Shown piece by piece: positions 25,600-33,630 of a DNA stretch of 64,000 nucleotides. A program made the position numbers and the translations under genes. Within the stretch, counting starts at the first letter, position 1. Each line of letters opens with the position of its first letter. The notes under the pieces are model-generated. The model was not told where the DNA came from. It ran no database searches and saw only the letters and a program-made list of their open reading frames with translations. The stretch is from assembly GCA_963737365.1 (NCBI GenBank), contig CAVTSD010000007.1, positions 1,240,001 through 1,304,000 on the forward strand. The letters are read 5' to 3'. The DNA comes from Roseiarcus sp963737365 (GTDB lineage: Bacteria; Pseudomonadota; Alphaproteobacteria; Rhizobiales; Beijerinckiaceae).

Positions 25600-26673
25600 A
25601 TGACAACTCATATTCCCACCGATGCGTTGACGGACTTCTGCGCTGAGATTTTCGCTCGAGCCGGCTGCCACTCCGAAGAGGCGAACCGCGTCTCCGCTTC
25701 GCTCGTCAACTCCAATCTCACCGGCCACGACAGCCATGGCGTCATCCGCGTTCCGCGCTATGTCGATTGGGTGCGCACCGGCGATCTCGTTCCCAACCAG
25801 TCGATCGAGCGTCTCGTCGACACGCCGGTGATCGGCGTTGTCGACGGCCGTTTCGGCTTCGGTCAGACGATGGCTCCGATGGCGGTCGACATTGGCGTCG
25901 AGAAGGCGAAGGCGAACGGGCTTGCCGCAATCTCGTTACGCAATTCCGGCCACATCGGCCGCGTTGGCGAATGGGCCGAGCGCGCCGCGGCGGCTGGATT
26001 GATCTCGGTCCATTTCGTCAACGCCGCCGGCTCGATTCTCGTCGCGCCGTTCGGCGGACTTGAGCGCCGCCTGTCCACGGCGCCGTTTTGCGTTGGCGTT
26101 CCCCGCGAGGGCGCCCCGCCCGTCGTGCTCGATTTCGCAACCTCGCTGGTCGCCGAAGGCAAGGTCAATGTCGCAAGCCATGGCGGCAAGCCGCTGCCGC
26201 CAGACGCTTTGATCGGCCCCGACGGCGCGCTCTCCGGCGATCCCGCCTTGATCTATGGGCCGTTGGACGCAGAAGGTCCACGCGACCACACCCGCGGCGC
26301 GGGCGCGATGCGGGCCTTCGGCGAGCACAAGGGCTCTGGCCTTGCGCTCATGTGTGAACTCCTGGGCGGGTCGCTCACCGGCAACGGCGCGACCGAACCG
26401 GATCGCCGATTCGCCAACGGCATGTTCTCGCTCTACCTCGACCCCAGCCAAATCGATCCTTCGCATATCTTCGACGCCGACATGACGCGCTATCTCGATT
26501 GGTTCCAACAAGGGCGAACCATTCCGGGCGCAGCGATCATGACGCCAGGCGAACCCGAGCGTGCGAGCCGCGCAAAACGCGCTCAAAGCGGCGTGCCGCT
26601 CCCGGAGGAGACCTGGGCTTTGATCAAGGCGACGGCGCGGAGCCTCGGCGTGAACCGCGACCTGTCGTTCTGA
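25600..26673 (+). CDS. Malate/L-lactate dehydrogenase family (Ldh_2) oxidoreductase
   Basis: A 357-residue NAD(P)-dependent 2-hydroxyacid dehydrogenase of the YlbC/YiaK family. Family signatures include G-H-D-S-H-G-V-I-R-V-P-R-Y near the N-terminus, L-R-N-S-G-H-I-G-R-V-G and the C-terminal H-K-G-S-G-L-A-L-M-C-E-L-L. It is cytosolic. The substrate cannot be read from sequence; hydroxycarboxylates such as malate, lactate or sulfolactate are handled by relatives. It is transcribed divergently from the rhomboid gene. Confidence 0.9.
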   Translation: MTTHIPTDALTDFCAEIFARAGCHSEEANRVSASLVNSNLTGHDSHGVIRVPRYVDWVRTGDLVPNQSIERLVDTPVIGVVDGRFGFGQTMAPMAVDIGVEKAKANGLAAISLRNSGHIGRVGEWAERAAAAGLISVHFVNAAGSILVAPFGGLERRLSTAPFCVGVPREGAPPVVLDFATSLVAEGKVNVASHGGKPLPPDALIGPDGALSGDPALIYGPLDAEGPRDHTRGAGAMRAFGEHKGSGLALMCELLGGSLTGNGATEPDRRFANGMFSLYLDPSQIDPSHIFDADMTRYLDWFQQGRTIPGAAIMTPGEPERASRAKRAQSGVPLPEETWALIKATARSLGVNRDLSF

Positions 26674-26702
26674 TCTCTTCGTGTTCGTGACTGTGCCAAT
26701 TC

Positions 26703-26718
26703 TGGACTGGCTCTTGCA
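26703..26718 (+). promoter_or_regulatory. Candidate sigma-54 (-24/-12) promoter
   Basis: T-G-G at 26703-26705 and T-T-G-C-A at 26714-26718 place the conserved GG and GC exactly 10 nt apart, as in RpoN promoters. It lies in the 219-nt gap before the PAS-domain gene, leaving a leader of about 160 nt. A single motif match of this kind can arise by chance. Confidence 0.3.
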
Positions 26719-26892
26719 TTTTCATGGTGGCCAAAGGGTAACCGACGCCGCGCTCGTCCCAAGACGCCTCGCACGGCGCTTCCGATACGAAATGGCATGG
26801 TCCCTGCCTCATCTCGTGGAAGTGAAAGCCGAACGATCAGTTCGCGTCCCACTCCGGGACGGGGTCGGCGCTCGGGTCGCGGAGAATTCAAA

Positions 26893-27489
26893 GTGAAGCT
26901 CGCCGCCACGATCGAACTCTATGCCTACTGGAACCGACTGCGGGGCGCCCGCAGCGCGCCCGAACGCAACGATGTCGACCCGGGCGCGATTCGAGGTGTG
27001 CTGGCCGACACGTTCGTGCTCGATTTCGACGCTTCGCGCGGTTTTCCGTTTCGGATCGCAGGTTCGAGAGCTAACGCGCTGTTCCTCAGGGAGCTGAGGG
27101 GCTTTTCGTTCCTGGACCTGTGGCGCGGCGCCGATCGCGAGGAGGTCGATTCGATTGTTCGCTGTGTCGCCGACGAAGCGCAGGCGTTCCTTATCGGCGC
27201 CGAAGCTCGGCTGCCCGGTCTTGAGGCAGTGGACATCGAGATCGTTCTCATGCCGCTGCGTCATCATGGGCTGACCCACGCTCGCGTCCTCGGCGGCCTG
27301 GCCGTGCACGCCGCGCCTGCGTGGGTGGGTATGAGCGGCGCCGGACCAATCATGCTCGCCTCGCTACGCGCGCTGGGTCCATCGACGTCTGCGGCGACGG
27401 CGACGGACGGCGTCGACTTCTCGCTCCGCAATTTGCCAAAGCGTTACAAACATCTGTTTGTCTATTCCGGCGACCGGCCCGCGACCTGA
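26893..27489 (+). CDS. PAS-domain protein (PAS_5 / PF07310-like)
   Basis: A 198-residue cytoplasmic protein. The pattern L-Y-A-Y-W-N-R-L-R-G near the N-terminus, the F-P-F-R-I-A-G-S-R block and the F-L-D-L-W motif match the PAS_5 family common in Hyphomicrobiales. No output domain is present. The GTG start at 26893 has GGAG 8 nt upstream. It is followed by a double PilZ protein, a pairing that suggests a role in signal perception tied to c-di-GMP. That functional link is an inference. Confidence 0.75.
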   Translation: MKLAATIELYAYWNRLRGARSAPERNDVDPGAIRGVLADTFVLDFDASRGFPFRIAGSRANALFLRELRGFSFLDLWRGADREEVDSIVRCVADEAQAFLIGAEARLPGLEAVDIEIVLMPLRHHGLTHARVLGGLAVHAAPAWVGMSGAGPIMLASLRALGPSTSAATATDGVDFSLRNLPKRYKHLFVYSGDRPAT

Positions 27490-27629
27490 CGTTTGGTCAT
27501 GCGCAGCGCGTAAGAGCGCCTTAATCCCTAAGCTTTATGGTGAGCGTGCATCGGCCGGCTCGTGTGCAATTCCTGAAGGCTCAGGGGGAGCATCCAGTCG
27601 GCGTCAGAGAATTCAAGGAGCACGCCGCC

Positions 27630-28241
27630 ATGGGCGCATTGGCATGGAAACTTCCCGAGCCGGCGGAAGTCGAGCCGCGGCACGAGAAGCGGGTCGAGGT
27701 CTCTCTTCTCGGACGCTTCATGCGTTCCGATCGCCGAGAGTTCGACTGCGAGTCGATCGACGCCTCGCCGAGCGGCGTCGCTTTCGTCTCTGACGCCGGC
27801 GTTCAGATAGGCGAACGGATCGTCGCCTATCTCAACCAGATCGGACGGGTCGAGGGGCGGGTCGACCGGATCTTCCCCGGGGAATTCGAGATCCGGATGA
27901 ACGTGCCGCCCGCCAAGCGCGACAAGCTCGCCAGCCAGCTTGCATGGCTCGCAAACCGCCAGGCGCTCGGGCTGCCCCAAGACCGCCGCCATGAGCGCAT
28001 CGCGCCGCGCGACCGATACACTATCCTGCAGCTCTCCAACGGGCGCGAATACACCGCAACCCTGATCGACATCTCAATGTCGGGGGCGGCGCTCAACGTC
28101 GATTGCGAGCCTCCGATCGGCGAACGCGTCGTTGTCGGCTCAACGCCGGCCGAGGTGGTGCGCCACGTCAATTGCGGCATCGCCGTTGAATTTTTGAGCC
28201 CCTTGCCCGCAGACGAATTCGGCGAACACACCACGATCTAA
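27630..28241 (+). CDS. Tandem PilZ-domain protein
   Basis: Two PilZ domains are visible. The first has R-H-E-K-R and D-A-S-P-S-G, the second R-R-H-E-R and D-I-S-M-S-G, so both carry the RxxxR and D/NxSxxG elements needed for c-di-GMP binding. The 203-residue protein has no membrane segment or enzyme domain and probably acts as a c-di-GMP receptor. The ATG at 27630 has AAGGAG nine bases upstream. Confidence 0.85.
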   Translation: MGALAWKLPEPAEVEPRHEKRVEVSLLGRFMRSDRREFDCESIDASPSGVAFVSDAGVQIGERIVAYLNQIGRVEGRVDRIFPGEFEIRMNVPPAKRDKLASQLAWLANRQALGLPQDRRHERIAPRDRYTILQLSNGREYTATLIDISMSGAALNVDCEPPIGERVVVGSTPAEVVRHVNCGIAVEFLSPLPADEFGEHTTI

Positions 28242-28275
28242 CTGACCGCGCGCCGGCGGGCCCGCATTATTCGCC

Positions 28276-28806
28276 CTAGCCGATTGGCTTCATATCCAGG
28301 GCGAAGCGGCGCCAATTCTCGACATAGTGCAAGGCGGACTGACGCAGCTTCGCCACCGCTTCGTGGTCCAGCTTCCGGGTGGCTTTAGCGGGCGCCCCCA
28401 TGATTAGAGAATGGTCGTCGAAAGTCTTGCCCTCGGTGACAAGCGCGCCCGCGCCGACGAGACAACCGCGACCGATTCTCGCGCCATTGAGCACGATCGC
28501 GCCCATGCCGATCAGCGAGCCTTCGCCGATGGCGCAGCCGTGCAGGATCGCGTTGTGGCCAACCGTACATTCCTCGCCGATCGAGAGCGGGAACCCCATA
28601 TCGGTATGGAGCGTGCAGGATTCCTGAATATTGGTTCGCGCGCCGATGTTGATCGGCTCGTTATCGCCGCGCAGGACCGCGCCGAACCAGATGCCGACAT
28701 CGAGGCCGACCATGACGTCGCCGATCACGCTTGCGTTCGGCGCAATCCAGAAAAAGCCTTCAGGCGGCAGCGTCGGGCGACGGTCCTTGAGCGAATAGAG
28801 CGGCAT
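28276..28806 (-). CDS. Gamma-class carbonic anhydrase family protein
   Basis: A 176-residue left-handed beta-helix protein with hexapeptide repeats. The three zinc-binding histidines are in place (H67, H84 and H89), as is the R-G-D-N-E-P motif. Relatives (YrdA, PaaY, Cam) range from active carbonic anhydrases to proteins of unknown activity. It converges with the PilZ gene and lies downstream of the DUF3126 gene on the same strand. A second carbonic anhydrase, of the beta class, is at 47.9 kb. Confidence 0.9.
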   Translation of the reverse strand: MPLYSLKDRRPTLPPEGFFWIAPNASVIGDVMVGLDVGIWFGAVLRGDNEPINIGARTNIQESCTLHTDMGFPLSIGEECTVGHNAILHGCAIGEGSLIGMGAIVLNGARIGRGCLVGAGALVTEGKTFDDHSLIMGAPAKATRKLDHEAVAKLRQSALHYVENWRRFALDMKPIG

Positions 28807-28841
28807 TGCGAATGGCTCTCCACGCGGGCTCGGAAGGAATG

Positions 28842-29240
28842 CTATTCCTCGCCGTCCAGATCGACGTCGAGGATCGCCATTTGCAACGTGTAGCTGGAGG
28901 CTGCGGGATCATCGGCGGAAACGACGCCGAGGAAATCGGGGCCATTGTTGAGTTCGACGGAATCGGTCTTCTTGAGCCGGCCGGCGATCGTCAGTTTGTC
29001 GTTCTCGAACAGTCGGCGAAGATAGTCCTGCAGCACGGGGCGGCCAACCGGCACCTTCATTTCGAACGCGAACGAGCGGTCGCCGTCCTCGTCGTCGACG
29101 GTGATCGTTCCAAGCTTGCGTTCGCCAAGCAACACATCCGCCGCCTCGCCAGATTTTGCATTCGGCGCGACCTGAAGCGTCGGCGCGCCAAAGGAGCGGC
29201 GCATGAACTCACGCAGTTTCACGATCTCGGCTTTGTCCAT
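28842..29240 (-). CDS. DUF3126 protein with an internal tandem duplication
   Basis: DUF3126 proteins are small alphaproteobacterial proteins of unknown function, usually about 70 residues as I recall. This one has 132. Its two halves align: L-R-E-F-M-R-R-S-F in the first matches L-Q-D-Y-L-R-R-L-F in the second, and R-S-F-A-F-E-M-K-V matches S-Y-T-L-Q-M-A-I-L. The ending D-V-D-L-D-G-E-E is typical of the family. I use the ATG ending at 29240; the frame remains open upstream without similarity. Confidence 0.8.
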   Translation of the reverse strand: MDKAEIVKLREFMRRSFGAPTLQVAPNAKSGEAADVLLGERKLGTITVDDEDGDRSFAFEMKVPVGRPVLQDYLRRLFENDKLTIAGRLKKTDSVELNNGPDFLGVVSADDPAASSYTLQMAILDVDLDGEE

Positions 29241-29396
29241 GGGCCCTCTCCGGCTCGCGAGCGGCGAGGCTTGGCACGAAGAGACGCGGCGTTGCAATAT
29301 GGGAAATGAGCGGCGATCCGCATTTTTCAAGAAGGATTGCCCGCGCCGGCTGAAGATCCCCAACATACCGTCGCCGTTTCGGCGGGGCTCGCGCTT

Positions 29397-30224
29397 CTAC
29401 CCTTCGAGCGTTTTTTCGGCGAGGATCTGGTTCATGTCCCGCGCCGGCTCGGCGCAGCCTGCTTCACCGACGATACGCGCGGGAACCCCGGCTACCGTTT
29501 TGTTATGCGGGACCGGATGAAGCACCACCGAGCCCGCAGCGACCCGCGCGCAATAGCCAATCTCGATATTGCCCAGGATCTTCGCACCCGCGCCGATCAG
29601 GACGCCGTGCCGGATCTTGGGATGCCGGTCGCCGGTTTCCTTGCCGGTCCCTCCGAGGGTCACGCCCTGCAGGATCGAGACATTGTCTTCGATCACGGTT
29701 GTTTCGCCGATCACGAGGCTCGTCGCATGATCGAGAAACACGCCCTTGCCGATGCGCGCGGCTGGATTGATATCGACGCCAAACACCGCGGACGCGAGGC
29801 TCTGCAGGCTCAGGGCAAAATCGCGTCGGCCAGCCTTCAAAAGCCAATGGGACAGACGATACGCCTGAAGCGACTGAAAGCCTTTGAAGTAGAGCAACGG
29901 CTCGACCATCCTCATGCACGCGGGGTCGCGATCCGCGACCGCCATGAGGTCGGCGTGGAACGCTTCCCCGATCGAGGGGTCGCGCGCAATCGCTTCCTCG
30001 AACGTCTGGCGGATCAACGCAGCAGGCAGATCGCGATGATCGAGCCGCGAGGCGACGCGATGCGACACCGCGCCCTCGAGCGTGCGGTGGTTGAGCACGT
30101 TGACGGAGAGAAAAAGTGCGAGCTCCGGCTCTCGCCGCACGGCTTCTTCCGCTTCTTGCCGGATACGAGCGAATAGCGGATCGCCCGCAATTCCTACGAC
30201 CCGGGCGGTCAAACCTTGCGCCAT
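29397..30224 (-). CDS. cysE: Serine O-acetyltransferase
   Basis: CysE acetylates L-serine with acetyl-CoA to give O-acetylserine for cysteine synthesis. The 275-residue protein has the helical N-terminal domain and the C-terminal hexapeptide beta-helix. The catalytic region F-L-D-H-A-T, the G-E-T-T-V-I-E-D block and the segment G-D-R-H-P-K-I are present. Length and order are normal. It is followed by the DUF3126 gene on the same strand, 156 nt away. Confidence 0.95.
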   Translation of the reverse strand: MAQGLTARVVGIAGDPLFARIRQEAEEAVRREPELALFLSVNVLNHRTLEGAVSHRVASRLDHRDLPAALIRQTFEEAIARDPSIGEAFHADLMAVADRDPACMRMVEPLLYFKGFQSLQAYRLSHWLLKAGRRDFALSLQSLASAVFGVDINPAARIGKGVFLDHATSLVIGETTVIEDNVSILQGVTLGGTGKETGDRHPKIRHGVLIGAGAKILGNIEIGYCARVAAGSVVLHPVPHNKTVAGVPARIVGEAGCAEPARDMNQILAEKTLEG

Positions 30225-30341
30225 GACGAAGCTCCCAAACTCTTACTTGCGGGCAGTTTAGCACAAAAGTCGGTCCGCGGCGAAGGCGGCCGCGGACCCC
30301 AGGGTGCCCTGCAGTTCAAAAGCTCATTGGGAACGATACCG

Positions 30342-30653
30342 TCAATCCTGGCAATCGGTCGTCTGCCTTGAGACGCTCGCGCCCGTGTTGTTGTTCGTCG
30401 TCGTCTCTGTCCGGCTGTTGCACGGGCCTGGGCCGGGACCTGGAGCGACGACGACCGGCGCAGGTCCACTAGCCGCTCCGCCAATCACGCCGCCTGCAAC
30501 CCCGCCGACCGCGGCTCCCACCGGGCCGCCCACAACCGCGCCCGCGACCGCGCCGCCGGCTGCCCCAGTTACGGCGCCATTGCCGTCAGCGAGAGCAAAG
30601 GTAGGCAGGGCTGCGATTGCAAGGGCTGAAAATCCGACATTTAGACCGCGCAT
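30342..30653 (-). CDS. Small exported glycine-zipper protein
   Basis: A 103-residue protein with a signal peptide (A-L-A-I-A-A-L-P-T-F-A-L-A-D) followed by repeats of the G-x-x-x-G type (A-V-V-G-G-P-V-G-A-A-V-G-G-V-A). Such regions pack as membrane helices in small envelope proteins. The C-terminus has two cysteines and a Thr/Asn-rich tail. No specific function can be assigned. GGAGGATATT precedes the ATG at 30653. Confidence 0.75.
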   Translation of the reverse strand: MRGLNVGFSALAIAALPTFALADGNGAVTGAAGGAVAGAVVGGPVGAAVGGVAGGVIGGAASGPAPVVVAPGPGPGPCNSRTETTTNNNTGASVSRQTTDCQD

Positions 30654-30855
30654 AATATCCTCCTTATTCTACGTGAACGATGGGAGGAAACGTGCCGTCG
30701 AAGGAATGGTTCCGAAGCCCGCATCACGCTCGGATTGCGAGATGACGGGCCTTCCGAGATGTCAAATACGACCCTGCGGTCGCGACGGATGGAAGGCTTG
30801 ATTGTCCGCCTGTTCCATTACGTGGTAATAATGCCAAAAGCCTGGGAAACAAAAA

Positions 30856-31041
30856 ATGCGGTTTCTGCTCGCCCTGATCGTCATTATCTATCTGGTCGGC
30901 GTGGGCGTTGTCCTTTCGCCCATCATTCGATCGACATGGAATAGCGAGCCCGCGTCGGGGTTGGCGGACCATATCGTTCAGGCGCTTCCTGACGCGCTCG
31001 CCTGGCCGGTCAAAGCAGCCCACACATTCGCCGGCTCGTAA
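30856..31041 (+). CDS. Small membrane protein (61 aa)
   Basis: The protein has one N-terminal membrane helix (R-F-L-L-A-L-I-V-I-I-Y-L-V-G-V-G-V-V-L) followed by a short periplasmic tail (D-H-I-V-Q-A-L-P-D-A-L-A-W-P). It could be a signal-anchored peptide. GGGAAA lies upstream of the ATG. The clean helix and codon use favour a real gene. Function is unknown. Confidence 0.55.
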   Translation: MRFLLALIVIIYLVGVGVVLSPIIRSTWNSEPASGLADHIVQALPDALAWPVKAAHTFAGS

Positions 31042-31104
31042 AGGCGGAGCTGTCCAACCAAGGCTTGAATGCTGCCGTCGCCGAATCCGGCAGAATCGCG
31101 AGGA

Positions 31105-31320
31105 TCAGTCGCTCCGCGTCTTGCGTCCCGCGCTGCGCAAGACGCTCACCACCAGCACCGCCGGTAAAGCCAGGGTCAGCAGGACGCCGGCGAGCCACGC
31201 CGGCCCAAAACCCGCAAGCGTCAGCACGCTGACCAAACCGACCACGCAAACAATGGCAAGGGCCAAAAGCTCGTCATCGACGAACAGGCCGATGAGTTCC
31301 TTAACGACTGCAGTGATCAT
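31105..31320 (-). CDS. Small membrane protein translationally coupled to the COG4280-like gene
   Basis: This 71-residue protein has two membrane helices (A-L-A-I-V-C-V-V-G-L-V-S-V and A-G-V-L-L-T-L-A-L-P-A-V-L-V) and a basic C-terminus. Its ATG overlaps the TGA of the previous gene as ATGA, a mark of coupled translation. It is therefore probably a partner or accessory subunit of that membrane protein. I know no family name. Confidence 0.65.
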   Translation of the reverse strand: MITAVVKELIGLFVDDELLALAIVCVVGLVSVLTLAGFGPAWLAGVLLTLALPAVLVVSVLRSAGRKTRSD

Positions 31321-32063
31321 GCGAGCGCGGCCGCTCTCGGCTTGAGAAAAGCGACCAGGCCAAAACCAACCGCCAGGAAAAGGCCGACGAAGGCGAGGAT
31401 CGCCGCATCGCCGCCGGGCCAGTCGACGCCGAGGCTTTCGCCGGTCCAGAACAGGCCAAACGCCGACAGCATAACGCCGACCGCGAATTTGAGCGCGTTC
31501 TCTGGCACCCGCGCAAGCGGCCGATGGACTGCCGCGCCAATCGCCGCGACCACAAGGCACGCCGCCAGCGCCCCCGCGCTCGCGAGGCCGAGCAGGCCGC
31601 GCCCCGCGCCGACGGCGATGACGATGAACGCGACCTCGACGCCCTCCAAAAGAACGATCTTGAACGCGGTCAAGCCGCCGACCCAGTCGAATCCGGGCGC
31701 ATCTCGCCCGCCGGCTTTGCTCAGTTCGCGCGTTTCACGCTGAAAGGCTGCGTCCTCGTCATGCAAAGCGATGATTCCGACCGCGCGCAGGATCGCTTTC
31801 CGCAGCCAGCGCAGACCAAACATGAGCGTGAGCACGCCGACGACGAACTGCAAGGCGCGGAGTGGAATGACGCTCATGAGCGGCCCGAGAATGGCGACAA
31901 TGAGCGCAAGCGCGGCGAGCGCGGCCACGGCGCCTGTCAGCGCCGGGCGCCAGCCGCGCGCAAGACCAACAGCCAGCACGACGGTGAGCGCCTCGACCGC
32001 CTCGACGAAGGAGGCGGCGAAGGAAGCGCCCGCGACCGAAATGATCGTCGTCAGGTTCGGCAT
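31317..32063 (-). CDS. Predicted multi-pass membrane protein (COG4280-like)
   Basis: A 248-residue protein with about seven membrane segments. The N-terminal helix contains F-V-E-A-V-E-A-L-T and a later helix L-L-E-G-V-E-V-A-F; two E-x-x-E-type motifs at equivalent positions suggest an internal two-fold repeat and an ion-transport role, as in cation transporters. The family has no proven function as far as I know. It overlaps the small membrane gene downstream and follows lysE by 39 nt. Confidence 0.7.
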   Translation of the reverse strand: MPNLTTIISVAGASFAASFVEAVEALTVVLAVGLARGWRPALTGAVAALAALALIVAILGPLMSVIPLRALQFVVGVLTLMFGLRWLRKAILRAVGIIALHDEDAAFQRETRELSKAGGRDAPGFDWVGGLTAFKIVLLEGVEVAFIVIAVGAGRGLLGLASAGALAACLVVAAIGAAVHRPLARVPENALKFAVGVMLSAFGLFWTGESLGVDWPGGDAAILAFVGLFLAVGFGLVAFLKPRAAALA

Positions 32064-32102
32064 TGAGACGGCTTGAGATCCTCAGAGTTCAGTTGGCTTC
32101 AG

Positions 32103-32717
32103 TCAGCTTGTGCGTCGGGCGAGCGACAGCCACAAACCGCCACCGATCAGGACTGTTCCCGAGACCCGCCCCAGCATTTTGACACGGCTCGGCTTCATGA
32201 ACCAGGCGCGCCCCATGCCGGCCGCGACCGCCCAGGCGCAATCGAAAGCGCCGGCAAGGAGCACCGAGACGACGCACATCACCGCGAGCTGTGGGCCGGC
32301 CGGCAGATGGGGGTCGATGAACTGCGGCAGGAAAGCAGTGAAGAAGACAATCGTCTTAGGATTGGACAGCGCGACCAGCACCCCGCGCATGAAGCGGGTG
32401 CGCCCCGTCTCCAGAATCTGCTCGCTCGCCTCCCCGGCGTGCCGCCACGCCTGCACGCCGAGCCAGATGAGATAGGCGGCGCCGGTCCAGCGCAGCGCTG
32501 TGAACAATAGGTCCGCGTGCGCGTGCACCCAGTTGAGCCCAAGCGCGATCGCCGTCAGCAAGAGCGCGTTGCCAAGGGTCGTACCGCCGGCCGTGGTGAG
32601 CGCGGCGCGCACGCCGCGCGTGGCGCCAGTCGAGATGATAAGCGTCACGATCGGCCCCGGCGCGATGATCAGGACGACCGTGATCAATAGAAAGGCGGTG
32701 AATAGCTCGACATTCAT
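32103..32717 (-). CDS. LysE family translocator
   Basis: A 204-residue inner-membrane exporter of the LysE/RhtB family, with about six helices. The N-terminal I-A-P-G-P-I-V-T-L-I and the central L-S-N-P-K-T-I-V-F-F-T-A-F-L-P-Q-F motif are typical. Relatives export amino acids; the substrate here is unknown. The ATG ending at 32717 is chosen since the upstream frame has no helix pattern. It lies 31 nt after the TauE-like gene. Confidence 0.9.
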   Translation of the reverse strand: MNVELFTAFLLITVVLIIAPGPIVTLIISTGATRGVRAALTTAGGTTLGNALLLTAIALGLNWVHAHADLLFTALRWTGAAYLIWLGVQAWRHAGEASEQILETGRTRFMRGVLVALSNPKTIVFFTAFLPQFIDPHLPAGPQLAVMCVVSVLLAGAFDCAWAVAAGMGRAWFMKPSRVKMLGRVSGTVLIGGGLWLSLARRTS

Positions 32718-32748
32718 AATTGGTTGCCCCGCTCGCGTATTCTTAACG

Positions 32749-33495
32749 CTAGGGCGCGGTCCAGAACAGCCCGATTGTGAGCGCAATTCCGATTGCGACG
32801 ACGCCGAGTTTTAGGAGCTCTTCGTTGACGCGTTTCAGCATCAAGGCGCCCGCCCAGCCGCCAAACGAGGCGCCAATCGCGGTGATGAAGACTTGTGGCC
32901 AATGCACGTCCCTGGAGAAGACGAAAATCGCAACCGCGGAGGCGTTGATGACGCCCGCCAGAATGTTTTTGGCCGCGCCGGCGTTGCGCACGGCCAAACC
33001 CATCATGGTCAGCGCGGCCATCATCAAAAGGCCAATTCCGCCGCCGAAATAGCCGCCGTAGACCGCGATAAAGAATTGCGCCACGCTCGCGGCGCGAGGC
33101 GACAATTGCGCTTCGCCAGGCAGCGGGATTTTGCGAAAAAAGCTCCCCCAGGCAAAGAGCGCAGTCGCGAACAGCACCAGCCATGGCACGAGGCGGGCGA
33201 AGATCGACGGCGGCGTTGCGAGGAGAATGAGCGCGCCGAGTCCGCCACCGATCAGGCTGACGATGAACAATCTTCGCATCGTGAGTCCGGTCGGGGCGCC
33301 CGCGTCCGCGCGGCCGGTGAAGCCGGTGACGAGCTGCGCTGGAAACAACGCCACGGTCGAGGTGATGTTGGCCGCGCGCGCGTCCATGCCGGTCAGCATC
33401 AGCGACGGAAGAGTGATGAACGAACCGCCGCCGGCGAGCGCATTCTGCACCCCCGCCCACATTGCGGCGATGAAGAGGATGATGAGGGCGATCAT
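32749..33495 (-). CDS. TauE/SafE family sulfite-type exporter
   Basis: A 248-residue membrane protein with about eight helices. The conserved repeat is seen twice: N-A-L-A-G-G-G-S-F in the first half and Y-G-G-Y-F-G-G-G-I-G in the second. The family moves sulfonates, sulfite or organic anions. I start at the ATG ending at 33495, which directly precedes the first helix. It is the first of four membrane-protein genes on this strand (TauE, LysE, COG4280-like, small TM). Confidence 0.9.
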   Translation of the reverse strand: MIALIILFIAAMWAGVQNALAGGGSFITLPSLMLTGMDARAANITSTVALFPAQLVTGFTGRADAGAPTGLTMRRLFIVSLIGGGLGALILLATPPSIFARLVPWLVLFATALFAWGSFFRKIPLPGEAQLSPRAASVAQFFIAVYGGYFGGGIGLLMMAALTMMGLAVRNAGAAKNILAGVINASAVAIFVFSRDVHWPQVFITAIGASFGGWAGALMLKRVNEELLKLGVVAIGIALTIGLFWTAP

Positions 33496-33630
33496 CGCGG
33501 CATTCGTTGTGGCCTTGGCTCGCGCCCAGAGACGGGGCGGCAAGACGTTTTACGCGCGCAGTGAAGGAAAAGGAAAACGTGGGTCCAGTAGGGCGGCGGC
33601 CACGGGGCGCTCTAACGCGCACGACTCCGA

